64,000 nt of DNA from Salinibacterium sp. NG253. GTDB lineage: Bacteria; Actinomycetota; Actinomycetes; Actinomycetales; Microbacteriaceae. Of the stretch, positions 17,587 to 26,952 are shown piece by piece. How positions within the stretch are numbered: position 1 is the stretch's first letter; the number at the start of each line of letters is the position of its first letter. The DNA lies in NCBI RefSeq assembly GCF_015864945.1, contig NZ_JADYWF010000001.1, forward strand, positions 1,426,378 through 1,490,377, in the 5' to 3' direction. Under the pieces are notes generated by a model. The model ran no database searches and was not told where the DNA came from. It saw only the letters and a list, made by a program, of their open reading frames with translations. The position numbers and the translations under genes are program-made.

Positions 17587-20500
17587 CTAGAAGACGAACA
17601 CCAGTCGCGGCCAACTTGTGCTGGACTCCACGAGGTCATTACCGGAGTACTCGGCCGAGATCCAGTGGATGCCACGGCTCAGCTTCGGCAGCGTCAGCGA
17701 GGCATTTCCGCGCTTGTCCACCGTGCTCGTGCCGACAGCGGTGCGACCGTCATAGAAGGTCACCTCGCCCGCGGTCGTGCCATCCTTACCGACCGAGACG
17801 CTGGCATCCGCCGTGACGGAGCGGTTGCCCCAGACGAACCAGGAGGAGAGGCTCGAGCGAACACTCGACGAGATCTTCTCCACCGATTGAGCGTCAGATT
17901 CAGCAACACCATCCGAGTAACCGTCCTTGCTGGCCGTGACTTGCACGCTCAGCTCGGTTCCGATGTCTTCGGTCGTGATGCGGTAACGGCTATCGGTTGC
18001 ATCAGCGATCGGTGCACCATCCCGCAGCCACTGGTAGCTGTAGTCAGGCGACTTCACGCTCCAGTTGCCGTTGGTGGCCTTGACTGTCTTGCCCACCTGC
18101 ACGTTGCCGCGGATGCCCGGGGCCTTCGTGTTCTCGATGGCCTCAACAGTCGTCGCAACCTCGATGGGCACGACAACCGCCGTGTCCGTTCCCGGAACCA
18201 TGACGGTCAGCGCGAGCGTGCCCGAAGGCGTGCCGGCTGGAATCGTGACGGTCACTGTTGCGCGACCCTGCTCATCCGTGGTGTCGACGATGGTGCGGTC
18301 GATCGTCGCCGAACCGAGCACGTTGCCATCAACCGAAACCTCGACCGTGGTGGCGTCAGAGCCGCCGCGGCTGAAGGTGAGCGACGAGAGGTCGAGCGTG
18401 ACATCGTCTCCGGGGTTGTAGCCGTCTGCATCCGGAGCCGAAACAACAGCACCAATGGCGCGCTGCTCAAGCGGCGGGTCAGCAATCGTGTTCTCTTCGA
18501 ACCACTCGACCATGGACTGCAGGTCAACGCGGCCGCTGTCGGCGCGATCCGTGCCCTCGGCGAGAGTAGCGAAGTTGTCGCCACCGGCCGCGAGGAAGGA
18601 GTTAGCGACCACCGTGTAGCTGGCTGCGACATCCACCGGAACACCGTTGAGGTACATCGCGGTCACTCGTTCACCCTGCGCAGCGGCGGGGTTGTACGAA
18701 TACGTGAGCCCCTCCGAAACACCGAGCTTGAGGAACGGACGCTGCGCGCCTTCCGGCTGCCACTGCTCTTCGAGCACCGACTTGATCTGAGCACCGGTCA
18801 GCGACATCGTCGTGAGCGTGTTGCCGAAGGGCTGCACGTTCGCAGCCTCGCGGTACGTGACTTCGCCGTCGGCGTCGCCCGCTCCCGATGCCTCATAGAG
18901 GAGGTCTGTGCGCAAACCACCGGGGTTCATAAAGGCGATCTCTGCACCCGAGTTGGATGCCGCCCACAGTTGAACGTCAGCAACAAAGTTGCCGATGGTC
19001 GACTCTCCACCGCGGTTCTCGGGGAACTCGGTTCCCTCTACTGGAGTCTGCACCGCACGATACATGCTGTCGGAAATTTCTCCGACCTTGGCGTTGCCGA
19101 GCTCTGCCGCAGCCGCAGTGGCTTCGTCAACGATGGCCTGCACAGCGGCGTCCGGCTCGAAGCCCTCGATCGGCAGCACCTCAGCGCTGAACTCGAGAAC
19201 CTCCATGGTTGCCGGGTCGACGTTGAGGTCGAAGTGACCGTAGAACGAACCGTACTGTCCGGCAGAGATCACCAGACGCGGGCTGTCCATGCCGTCGATC
19301 TCAATCTCGTGGTCGTACGCCAAGTGGGTGTGACCAGACACGATTGCCTGAACCTTGGGGCTCAGGTCGGTGACGATCTGACCGAAGGCCGAGTCATCCA
19401 TCGAGCTAGCGATATCGGTGGATGCCGCACCCTCGTGAACGAGCAGAACGAGAACGTCTGCTTCACCATTCGAGTCGTCACCGTCGGTGAGGTAATCCGC
19501 AACGCGGTCGACCTCTTCGACCACACCGCGAACTTCGAGGGAGGCGATGCCAGCAGGGCTGACGAGCTCTTCGAGGTCTTCGGTGATAGCACCGATGAAT
19601 CCGACGGTTACGCCCTCAAATTCTTGCAGGAAGTACTCGTCGTAGGCCGGCGCATTCGTGTCGCGGTCGTACAGGTTGGCGGCGAGGTAAGGCCAGTCGG
19701 CGGCATCCAAGATGCGGTCGTCGACATCGGCACGACCCTGATCGAATTCGTGATTACCGAAGGAGCTCGTGTCGAGCCCGATTTCGTTCAGCACGTCGAT
19801 CGTGGGCTGGTCATTCTGGATGAATGACGTGAACGTCGTTGCACCGACGAAGTCACCCGCACCCACAAATGTGGTGTTGGGGTTCTGCGACTCCCAGGAG
19901 CGAACCATACCGGCGAGCATTGCTGCCCCCGGGATGCCGCGGTCAACTTCGATACGACCGTGGAAGTCGTTCGTGGTGAGAATCTCGATCTCGACCGGCG
20001 CAGCCTCAGTGCTGAGGCCAATGCTGATCGGGTCGTGGTCGCTGGAGCGGAACACCGTGCCGGCCTCGGCTGCCGCGTAAGCGTAACCACGGTCAGACCA
20101 CTCAGGCGAGTTGATGTTCCAGACGGCAGCCTCGGTCACGTGATCGGCGAGCGACGGCGAGACGATGATGTGGTCGAGCGAACCCAGTTCACCATCGAAG
20201 GTGTAGGTGTACTCGTTGTCACCTTCGGCGGCGAGAGTGTCGACGTAGCCAGCCTCGGTGAAGACCTGAATGGGGTCTTCTTCGGAGTAGGCGTTGAAGT
20301 CACCGACGAGCACTACCTGGTCGCTCTTGGCTTCGTCAACCGAGATCGAGTCAACAAGGTCCTTGACGGCATTGGCCTGCTCAACACGCTCAGTGTTGAA
20401 GAAGCCTTGGCCGTCGGTCGGCTCGGTTCCCGAACCGCCCTTTGACTTGAAGTGGTTAGCGACAACAGTGATCAGCTCACCGTTGGACTCGAAAGTTTGA

Positions 20501-21846
20501 GCGATCGGCTCGCGCGCGATATCCCAGACGGTCTCGTCAACCTGCGTGAAGCTGTCGCCCACTGGCGTAACAGCGGCCGGCTTGAAGATGATCGCATTCG
20601 TGATGAAGTCAGTGATGGCTGCATCGTTCAGGGCTGCTGGCGTCGAAACGTAATCCCACGTTCCGGCTCCGGCTGCCGCGTTGAGTGCACCCACGAGGTC
20701 CATGAGCGCTTCGTCGAGGTTGCCACCCAACTTGATGGAGTTTTCGATCTCCATAAGGCCAACAACATCCGCATCGAGCGAGTTGATAGCGGCAACGATC
20801 TTCGACTGCTGGATTGCGAACTCTTCAGCAGTGTCTGCACCACGGGCATCCGAGTCTTCACTCGTCAGGGTCGTGAAGTAGTTGTAGACGTTGAACGCCG
20901 AAACCTTGAAGTCTCCGCCAACTTCAGGCGCAGTCTCTTCACGCGGGTTCGTCGACTCGAACGTGGGCAGGTACTCCGCCGGGCTCGCATCGTTGATCGC
21001 GATGGTCGGCTGCAAACGCCAGTCGTCGAAGCCGTAGCTCAGAACGAAAGGGTTCGCGGGGAACTCAACGGTGTCACCGTTGCGTACAACAGTGTCTGCC
21101 GAGAAGTAGGGCTGCTCACCGGGGTGAGAGCTGCTCGAAACCTGGATGTTATAGCCATCATCGAGAAGGATGCGGCTGGCACGGTTAGCGGCGGCGATCG
21201 CGTCGGCGTCGGCTCCGGCATCCGTCGTCTCGGTGCTCTTGACGGCGAGCTCTTCTGGACTGAGCCAGAGGGTGCCGTAGTTGTAGAGCTGGTGGCTCGA
21301 GCTGACAAGGTAGTCACCGGTGGGGGCAACGAGCATCGACTCGAGGGATTCACGGTCGTCACCGACGACGCTGGCGTCGAGAGCAGATGCCTCGACCAGA
21401 TCTTCGGGAGCCAAGTCGGCGGCCGCAGTCACTAGCTCAACTGTGGTGCCGGAACCGAGCTGCGTCAGACCAAAGTACTCACCGACGGGGCCGGTCGCGG
21501 TGACCTTGTCTCCGATGGAGACGGCAGGATCTGCACTGCCGAGATAGACGAAGATTCCGTCGGAGGCGCCGGGGGTCGCGTCGCTCGCCCCACCAGATCC
21601 GGGAGTCTGAATGACGATGCCGCGGTAGCCAGAGGCCCCACGGTAGTCAGCGGTGACAACACCCTCAACGGTGACGGTGGTGCCGACAATGGTGCTGGAG
21701 GCTGACGTGCCTTGCACCTCGGCAATCGTGTATGTAGCTTCGGCGGCTAGGGCGGCCGGAGCGGTGATCGCGGTCAACGCGATGGCGCACGACGTGGCAA
21801 GAGCCCCGATCGTGAGCCGCGTTGGCCTGCTGCTTCGTGGATACAT
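17587..21846 (-). CDS. Secreted ExeM/NucH-type endonuclease fused to a 5'-nucleotidase, with C-terminal Ig-like domains
   Basis: 1419 residues. A signal peptide (to about residue 35, ending ALAA) is followed by an OB-fold-like region (about 40-150). The endonuclease/exonuclease/phosphatase domain spans about 305-615 (FKVSAFNVYNYF; GLMEIENS; VLVGDFNAYSEEDPI; SLDHIIVS; SSDHDPI). A metallophosphatase domain starts near 618 (LTTNDFHG; GAGDFVG; GNHEFDQGR; SGHTH), then a 5'-nucleotidase C-terminal domain to about 1110 (GGESTIGNFVADVQ; NPGGLRTD). Two Ig-like modules occupy 1235-1419. Together these could cut extracellular DNA and dephosphorylate the nucleotides for phosphate or nucleoside uptake. 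There is no LPXTG anchor. Confidence 0.92.
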   Translation of the reverse strand: MYPRSSRPTRLTIGALATSCAIALTAITAPAALAAEATYTIAEVQGTSASSTIVGTTVTVEGVVTADYRGASGYRGIVIQTPGSGGASDATPGASDGIFVYLGSADPAVSIGDKVTATGPVGEYFGLTQLGSGTTVELVTAAADLAPEDLVEASALDASVVGDDRESLESMLVAPTGDYLVSSSHQLYNYGTLWLSPEELAVKSTETTDAGADADAIAAANRASRILLDDGYNIQVSSSSHPGEQPYFSADTVVRNGDTVEFPANPFVLSYGFDDWRLQPTIAINDASPAEYLPTFESTNPREETAPEVGGDFKVSAFNVYNYFTTLTSEDSDARGADTAEEFAIQQSKIVAAINSLDADVVGLMEIENSIKLGGNLDEALMDLVGALNAAAGAGTWDYVSTPAALNDAAITDFITNAIIFKPAAVTPVGDSFTQVDETVWDIAREPIAQTFESNGELITVVANHFKSKGGSGTEPTDGQGFFNTERVEQANAVKDLVDSISVDEAKSDQVVLVGDFNAYSEEDPIQVFTEAGYVDTLAAEGDNEYTYTFDGELGSLDHIIVSPSLADHVTEAAVWNINSPEWSDRGYAYAAAEAGTVFRSSDHDPISIGLSTEAAPVEIEILTTNDFHGRIEVDRGIPGAAMLAGMVRSWESQNPNTTFVGAGDFVGATTFTSFIQNDQPTIDVLNEIGLDTSSFGNHEFDQGRADVDDRILDAADWPYLAANLYDRDTNAPAYDEYFLQEFEGVTVGFIGAITEDLEELVSPAGIASLEVRGVVEEVDRVADYLTDGDDSNGEADVLVLLVHEGAASTDIASSMDDSAFGQIVTDLSPKVQAIVSGHTHLAYDHEIEIDGMDSPRLVISAGQYGSFYGHFDLNVDPATMEVLEFSAEVLPIEGFEPDAAVQAIVDEATAAAAELGNAKVGEISDSMYRAVQTPVEGTEFPENRGGESTIGNFVADVQLWAASNSGAEIAFMNPGGLRTDLLYEASGAGDADGEVTYREAANVQPFGNTLTTMSLTGAQIKSVLEEQWQPEGAQRPFLKLGVSEGLTYSYNPAAAQGERVTAMYLNGVPVDVAASYTVVANSFLAAGGDNFATLAEGTDRADSGRVDLQSMVEWFEENTIADPPLEQRAIGAVVSAPDADGYNPGDDVTLDLSSLTFSRGGSDATTVEVSVDGNVLGSATIDRTIVDTTDEQGRATVTVTIPAGTPSGTLALTVMVPGTDTAVVVPIEVATTVEAIENTKAPGIRGNVQVGKTVKATNGNWSVKSPDYSYQWLRDGAPIADATDSRYRITTEDIGTELSVQVTASKDGYSDGVAESDAQSVEKISSSVRSSLSSWFVWGNRSVTADASVSVGKDGTTAGEVTFYDGRTAVGTSTVDKRGNASLTLPKLSRGIHWISAEYSGNDLVESSTSWPRLVFVF

Positions 21847-22044
21847 AGCGGGCAGTCCCCTTATGAATTGTGAAATCGGCGGTCTACCCCATAACAGGGG
21901 TATCTGAGACGATAGCCCCGCCCACAGCTCATTCCAAGGTTTTAAACGAAATGCTCATGTGCGCGTAACCCGTTGTTCTTGTGCGAAATGCGCGCACCAA
22001 TACTTCGGGGGTTTGCTCGCACGGAGCACACGTCGACGCCGTCG

Positions 22045-22863
22045 TCAGTGAGCGCTATTGCGCGCAAAAGCGTGCGCCCGCGCCGCCAAGGTGCGCGAAA
22101 GGCGACCGAAAAGATCGATGCTTGCTCGCCCCGGCCATTCCTCCGGTAACGCCGAATCCGGCAACCCCGGATCGACATACGGGATCACACGCCACTGATC
22201 GAGAGCATGGATGTAGCACGCGAACGCCTCAGCATCGGTCGACGCCGGACCCACCAGAGCGGAGTGCTGGGCGAGAAAACTGTTGTGCAATTCACGCAAC
22301 CGATCAAGGTCCCACCACTGGGCTACGGCATCCGCAAACGACTGAGTCGTCTCGGGCCGGCCCGCAATAAATAGCGTCGCGCACTCGCTCAATTCGAGGT
22401 TTTCTAGAATGCGCAACACTTCTGGCTTAAGGTGGGCGGGGCAAATCCAGAGACCGGTAGCGACGGTGCCGCACCCGATCCAACCGAGTCTGCGACGAAG
22501 CTGGTGGCGTTCGTCGCGGCGTGACTCCGGAATCGAAAACGAGATCAGGCACCACGGGTCATCTTCGCGCTGCTGGCGGAAGCTAAAGACGCGGCGATCG
22601 CCGCTCTCAAGCATCGGCACGGCATCCTCGTTCACGCGGTAGCCCTGCTGGCCGTCGACCATTTCAGGCACAAGAAGGCCCTTTGATTTCACTCGTGCGA
22701 TGGCGCTGCGGGCGCCATTGGCAGAGACTCCCAGCGCCTCCATGATGCGCACGAGATGCGCCGACGAGATCCAGCCACCCAGCTGACGCAGCTGCGAGCC
22801 CACAAACGTTCGGAGTAAAGCTGTTGCACTTCCGGGGCGGGAGTCGAAGTCATCCAGAATCAT
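22045..22863 (-). CDS. PaaX-family transcriptional regulator
   Basis: 272 residues. The N-terminal winged helix (ARTFVG-like start LLRTFVGSQLRQLGGWISSA; SANGARSAIARVKSKG) is followed by a central domain with WCLISFSIPESRRDERHQLRRRLGWIGCG and a C-terminal PaaX domain. PaaX proteins repress aromatic catabolism genes and respond to CoA thioesters of aromatic acids. This gene lies 6 bp after kynU as the last gene of the kynurenine operon, so it probably controls that operon. Confidence 0.88.
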   Translation of the reverse strand: MILDDFDSRPGSATALLRTFVGSQLRQLGGWISSAHLVRIMEALGVSANGARSAIARVKSKGLLVPEMVDGQQGYRVNEDAVPMLESGDRRVFSFRQQREDDPWCLISFSIPESRRDERHQLRRRLGWIGCGTVATGLWICPAHLKPEVLRILENLELSECATLFIAGRPETTQSFADAVAQWWDLDRLRELHNSFLAQHSALVGPASTDAEAFACYIHALDQWRVIPYVDPGLPDSALPEEWPGRASIDLFGRLSRTLAARAHAFARNSAH

Positions 22864-22869
22864 GCGCGG

Positions 22870-24135
22870 CTACTTGGTGAGCTGCGCGTGAACGGCGTCG
22901 ATGCCGAGCTGCACTTCGGCGAAGGTTGTGCTGAGCGGCGATAGTCCGAGTCGGATGCCGTGGGGCCGCCTAAAGTCAGGGATGATCCCCTGCTTCCAGA
23001 GTTCGGCATTCACGGCGGCGAAGCTCTCGTGGTCGATCGTGACGTGGCTGCCGCGTTCGGCGGCATCCCGCGGCGAGCTGACGGTGACGCCGAGCGGCAC
23101 GAGCAGTTCGTCAACGAGCGCGAGCGCGTACTCGGTGAGAGCGACCGACTTGGCGCGGATCGCGGGGATGCCCGCCTCTTCGATGAGCCCGAGCATGTCT
23201 TGCATGGCGAGCGAACCAACGACCGAGGGCGTGCCACTGATGAAGCGACGGATGCCCTGGTGCGGTGCATAACCTGGACCCATTTCGAAAGGGTTGTTGC
23301 TGCCCATCCAGCCCTGGATCGGTTGCGTCATGGCCTCGATGTGCTCGGCGCGCACGTAGCCGAAGGCGGGGGAACCCGGGCCTCCGTTGAGGTATTTATA
23401 CGTGCAGCCGGCTGCAAGGTCGACGCCCCACGCGTCGAGTTCGGTTTCGACGACGCCGGCGGAGTGACAGAGATCCCAGAGCACGAGCGCACCTGCGTCG
23501 TGCGCGAGGGCGGTGATGCCGGGCATATCGGCGAGGTGACCGGAGCGGTAGGCGACGTGGCTGATCACGACCAGGGCCGTGTTCTCGTTGAGCGCGTCCT
23601 TTACTTCGGCGGCGGTGACTCCCCCATCGCGGGCGGGGTCAATCCAGCGCAGCGTCTTGCCGAGCTCGGCGGCGATGCCCTCAACTAGGTAGCGGTCGGT
23701 CGGAAAGTTGCCGGTGTCGATCACGATCTCGCTGCGCTCGGGGCGGGCGCTGAGACCAGCGCGAATCAGCTTATAGAGCACGACAGTGGTCGAGTCGCCG
23801 ATGAAGGTCTGGCCTGGGGCAGCGCCGAGAGTGGCAGCGCCGAGACGGTCTCCGAGCGTGAGAGGCAATTCGTACCACGCTTCATCCCAGCCACGGATGA
23901 GACGGCCGCCCCATTGCTCGTCAACGAACTCGGCGAGGCGGGCCGCACTCGCGATGGTGGGACGTCCGAGCGAGTTGCCGTCGAGGTAGGCACGCACTTC
24001 GGCGGATCGCACGAACTTGGCTGGGTACTGCTTCAGCGGGTCAGCGGCATCGAGCGCTGTGGCAGCCGCGGCGCTCGTGTCGATGGGTGCGCCAGCATCG
24101 GGGTGCGCACTGGTTGATGCGGTGATCTCGGTCAT
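22870..24135 (-). CDS. kynU: Kynureninase
   Basis: 421 residues from the ATG at 24135, which overlaps the stop of the amidohydrolase gene as ATGA. This fold-type I PLP enzyme cleaves L-kynurenine to anthranilate and L-alanine. Visible are YLDGNSLGRP near residue 45, the substrate-site Asp region (LWDLCHSAGVVETEL), and the PLP lysine in AAGCTYKYLNGGPGSP near residue 238. A conserved C-terminal stretch follows (RRPHGIRLGLSPL). It is the third gene of the kynurenine operon. Confidence 0.95.
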   Translation of the reverse strand: MTEITASTSAHPDAGAPIDTSAAAATALDAADPLKQYPAKFVRSAEVRAYLDGNSLGRPTIASAARLAEFVDEQWGGRLIRGWDEAWYELPLTLGDRLGAATLGAAPGQTFIGDSTTVVLYKLIRAGLSARPERSEIVIDTGNFPTDRYLVEGIAAELGKTLRWIDPARDGGVTAAEVKDALNENTALVVISHVAYRSGHLADMPGITALAHDAGALVLWDLCHSAGVVETELDAWGVDLAAGCTYKYLNGGPGSPAFGYVRAEHIEAMTQPIQGWMGSNNPFEMGPGYAPHQGIRRFISGTPSVVGSLAMQDMLGLIEEAGIPAIRAKSVALTEYALALVDELLVPLGVTVSSPRDAAERGSHVTIDHESFAAVNAELWKQGIIPDFRRPHGIRLGLSPLSTTFAEVQLGIDAVHAQLTK

Positions 24136-25289
24136 AGGTCGATCCTCCATGTGGTCGGGATGGGGGTTGTTGCGGCAGGGACGACATCGTCGCTGTTCCG
24201 AGCAGAGTGCGCAGCGGCTGCGGCCTCCGCAAAACTGGGGTGAAGCAGCTCGCGGGCGGTCACCACGGTGGCGGTCATGAGCCACGACGCGAGGTCGGCA
24301 TCCGCGCGCGGCACGGTGGGGAGGTAGCTCACGGTGCTGCCGAAACCGGGCAAGCACAGCGCCCGCAGCAGGGCGTCGTAACGCACGCCGGCATCCTGCA
24401 GTGCGGTCAGTTCGCGGTGGTTGAGGCCGGGCGGGAGGTCTCCGTTGCCCAGATCGGTGCCGTAGCGGATGATGCCGCCGGCGGCATGAAAGCGCTGCAG
24501 GTTATCGCTGGCGGTGGCGAAGTCACGGCCGCGCTGACCATAACCGTGGATGTCGAGGGTGCTGATCCACGAGTGACGTCCTGAAAGAAAGCGGGAGTTC
24601 GGCTGCGCCATCTCCTCGATCAGGGAATCGCTGAGTTTCTCGGTCCAGGGCGTGTGTGCCAGGCGGTCGGCCCCGGCAGCGAATGCTCGCCGGGCTTGGC
24701 CAGTTCCCTGCACGTGCACGACCACTTCAGCTCCCCGACTGTGGGCGTACTCGATGAGGGCGCTCAAGGTGTCATCGTCGATCACGGGCCCCTCTTCAGC
24801 ATTGAGCGCGACTTTCACAAAGGTTGCCCCTGCGGCCAGTTGTTGCGCGACGGCCGCCATCGCCTCCTCACCGGTCTGCACTTCGGCGACAGCGAGGGTC
24901 GCCGCCCAGGCCCGGTTCGCCGGGTACGTGTGAGGCGCGGTGATAAAAGCTCCCGCATGGTGCAGCTGCGGAACCGTCTCGTCGGCAGCCCACTCCTGAA
25001 GACGCTCAGGGTGCCCGCCCAAGTCGTCGACGGCGGCAAGGCCGCCAGCGATGAGAGCGCGCGGCTCGATCAATCCGAGGTGAACGTGCGCGTCGCGAAA
25101 GCCCGGAAGAAGCACTCCCGGAAGACGGTGTGCGGTCGGGCTTGCGGTATCCGCAATCACTCGGATGCCGTGGGGGCTCACTCGAACGGTGGCGGGGCCG
25201 TGCCATTCCCGCAGCCAATAGCCGTCAACGGCGTAATCGACGGCGAGCGCCGACTCCGGAGTCTCGTGCGGGGTTGGTTGTTCGCTCAC
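24132..25289 (-). CDS. Metal-dependent amidohydrolase, candidate kynurenine formamidase
   Basis: 385 residues. The GTG at 25289 overlaps the kynA stop as GTGA, and the stop overlaps the kynU ATG, so the gene is locked between the two steps that need N-formylkynurenine hydrolysis. All ligands of a subtype-I binuclear amidohydrolase are present in order: HVH in FRDAHVHLG (near residue 65), a carboxylatable Lys in ATFVKVALN, His in VVVHVQG, His in RLAHTPW, and Asp in YGTDLGNG. Neither the KynB motif nor an alpha/beta-hydrolase nucleophile is present. Formamidase activity is inference from position and chemistry. Confidence 0.85.
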   Translation of the reverse strand: MSEQPTPHETPESALAVDYAVDGYWLREWHGPATVRVSPHGIRVIADTASPTAHRLPGVLLPGFRDAHVHLGLIEPRALIAGGLAAVDDLGGHPERLQEWAADETVPQLHHAGAFITAPHTYPANRAWAATLAVAEVQTGEEAMAAVAQQLAAGATFVKVALNAEEGPVIDDDTLSALIEYAHSRGAEVVVHVQGTGQARRAFAAGADRLAHTPWTEKLSDSLIEEMAQPNSRFLSGRHSWISTLDIHGYGQRGRDFATASDNLQRFHAAGGIIRYGTDLGNGDLPPGLNHRELTALQDAGVRYDALLRALCLPGFGSTVSYLPTVPRADADLASWLMTATVVTARELLHPSFAEAAAAAHSARNSDDVVPAATTPIPTTWRIDL

Positions 25290-26143
25290 GAGCGGCCAAT
25301 CTCGGTGCGCACGGCAAAGAGTTCGGGGAAGAAGGTGAGGTCGAGAGCTTTCTGGAGAAAGCCGACGCCGCTCGAGCCGCCCGTGCCGCGTTTCGTACCG
25401 ATGATGCGCATGACGGTTTTCATGTGGCGGAAGCGCCACAGTTGGAAGTTATCTTCGAGGTCGACGAACTCTTCGCAGGCTTCGTAGGCAAGCCAGTGTT
25501 CGCTTTCGTTGTCGTAGATGTGGCGGAAGGTGTCGATGAGCTCGTCGTTTTGCTCGTAACCGCGCGTGACATCGCGATTGAGTACGGCATCGGGAATCTC
25601 GTAGCCGTGACGGCTGAGGTAGCGCAAGAATTCGTCATAGACGCTGGGCTCGGCGAGCAGCTTGCTGAGCAGGGCGTGGGCTTCAGGCTGCGATTCGAAC
25701 ACCTTGAGCATGCCGGCGTTCTTATTGCCGAGCAAAAACTCGACCGCGCGGTACTGGTAGGACTGGAATCCGGATGAGCTGCCCAAGTAGTCGCGGAACT
25801 GCGAATACTCGCTCGGCGTGAGAGTCGCGAGCACCGACCACTGCTCGGTGAGGGTTCGCTGGATGTGCTTGACGCGAGCAATGCGCTTGAGCGCAATAGA
25901 GAGGTTGTCGCTCGCGATGAGGTCGCGGGCCGAGGTGAGTTCGTGGATCACGAGCTTGAGCCACAGCTCGGTGGTCTGATGCTGGATGATGAACAACATC
26001 TCATCGTGATGCTCAGGAGTGCTTTGCGGAGTCTGCGCGCTCAGCAGCGTGTCGAGTTCCAGATACGAGCCGTACGACATCCGCTTACTAAAGTCGGTGA
26101 CAATCTCGTCTTCCAGGGCACGCTCGCTGTGGTTATCAGACAT
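25286..26143 (-). CDS. kynA: Tryptophan 2,3-dioxygenase
   Basis: 285 residues, the usual bacterial TDO length. This haem enzyme oxidises L-tryptophan to N-formylkynurenine. The N-terminal signature [16 protein letters not shown] and [20 protein letters not shown] are diagnostic. The haem-ligand region is [13 protein letters not shown] near residue 240, and [14 protein letters not shown] follows, as in the family. It is the first gene of the operon; the 5' region before 26143 holds its promoter, but no clear operator symmetry is visible. Confidence 0.96.
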   Translation of the reverse strand: MSDNHSERALEDEIVTDFSKRMSYGSYLELDTLLSAQTPQSTPEHHDEMLFIIQHQTTELWLKLVIHELTSARDLIASDNLSIALKRIARVKHIQRTLTEQWSVLATLTPSEYSQFRDYLGSSSGFQSYQYRAVEFLLGNKNAGMLKVFESQPEAHALLSKLLAEPSVYDEFLRYLSRHGYEIPDAVLNRDVTRGYEQNDELIDTFRHIYDNESEHWLAYEACEEFVDLEDNFQLWRFRHMKTVMRIIGTKRGTGGSSGVGFLQKALDLTFFPELFAVRTEIGRS

Positions 26144-26224
26144 GCCGACACCCTATTGCACTTTTACGACGGCCGCCACACTTATGTTCGCGTGTTTCTG
26201 CACAACTGCTCTGCAGGAGTGCAT

Positions 26225-26329
26225 ATGAAGTCTCCCACGGTTGCCGCTCCGACGCCGAGACCGGGACCGGGACCGGGACCGGGACCGGGACCGGGACCGA
26301 GACCTGCGTATCGGATAATGGCCAAGTGA
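26225..26329 (+). CDS. 34-residue Pro-Gly repeat leader ORF coupled to the NUDIX gene
   Basis: An ATG at 26225 is preceded by a good ribosome site (AGGAG, 6-7 bases away). The frame runs 34 codons: MKSPTVAAPTPR, then six to seven Pro-Gly pairs, then RPAYRIMAK. The TGA overlaps the GTG start of the NUDIX gene as GTGA. The hexamer repeat encodes the Pro-Gly run. Consecutive prolines alternating with glycine could slow ribosomes, so this may be a regulatory leader peptide or merely a coupled small ORF. It resembles no known leader I can name. Confidence 0.45.
   Translation: MKSPTVAAPTPRPGPGPGPGPGPGPRPAYRIMAK
26259..26300 (+). repeat. GACCGG hexanucleotide tandem repeat
   Basis: Six perfect head-to-tail copies of GACCGG (26259-26294) are followed by a seventh with one change. 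They encode Pro-Gly dipeptides in the small leader ORF on the plus strand. Hexamer slippage would keep the frame and only change the length of the run. Confidence 0.95.
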
Positions 26330-26868
26330 TAGTCGACGACTTCCTGACCAGCCTTGCAGCACTCCCCGCTTCACCCGCGCGCGAGTCTTACCTCTCCTTC
26401 ATCAGGGCGGGTGGTTCGGATGCGCTCGAGCGCGATGGCGGGCCAGAACATGTGACCGCATCCTGTTTCGTCTTCTCCCCTGACCTCGAGCGCGTGCTGT
26501 TGTGCTTTCACCGCAAAGGACAGTTTTGGGTTCAATTCGGTGGCCACATCGAACCACAGGATTCATCGATCGCGGATGCCGCCCTGCGCGAAGCTCGCGA
26601 GGAGTCCGGCATCGCCGAACTCGCTCTGCGCTCCGACGCGATCCTCGACCTCGACCGTCATGAGCTCCACGGCGGTTTCGCGTGTGCTGCTCACTGGGAT
26701 GTGGGATTCGTCGCGATCGCCGCCGCGGATGTCAACTTCGCGGCTAGCGACGAAAGCGAAGACGTGCGGTGGTTCGCCACGAACGCTCTCCCCAAGAATG
26801 TTCCCAGCAGCTTCCCGGCGAGAATCGCCGCTGTTGTGAACAGCATCGCCGGCAGAGCCTCCAACTAG
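26326..26868 (+). CDS. NUDIX hydrolase
   Basis: 180 residues. NUDIX enzymes hydrolyse nucleoside diphosphate derivatives. The NUDIX helix is seen as GGHIEP followed by LREAREESGI (around residues 72-96), a common variant with one extra residue between the Gly and the REXXEE core. The probable start is a GTG at 26326 overlapping the stop of the leader ORF; there is no independent strong ribosome site. The substrate cannot be read from the sequence. Confidence 0.85.
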   Translation: MIVDDFLTSLAALPASPARESYLSFIRAGGSDALERDGGPEHVTASCFVFSPDLERVLLCFHRKGQFWVQFGGHIEPQDSSIADAALREAREESGIAELALRSDAILDLDRHELHGGFACAAHWDVGFVAIAAADVNFAASDESEDVRWFATNALPKNVPSSFPARIAAVVNSIAGRASN

Positions 26869-26952
26869 CCAAGCGCCGATTAGCGCTGTGGCTTCGGTGC
26901 TGCGGTGCTGCCGTGCTGCGAGCACACCACCACGGTCACTGAACGAGAGCGC

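Noticed and set aside
17542-19827. 761-codon open frame on the plus strand opposite the secreted nuclease gene
   Set aside because: It is a shadow frame created by GC-biased codon use of the real gene, which has a signal peptide and recognisable domains. The plus-strand product resembles nothing.
21847-22044. TTCAC/TTCAT repeats upstream of the nuclease gene as a Pho box
   Set aside because: The match to the actinobacterial PhoP direct repeat is too poor and too short to claim.
26153-26374. Minus-strand frame with an Arg-Ser dipeptide run (SR-like)
   Set aside because: It is the antisense reading of the GACCGG repeat, lacks a good start context and overlaps the better supported leader and NUDIX genes.
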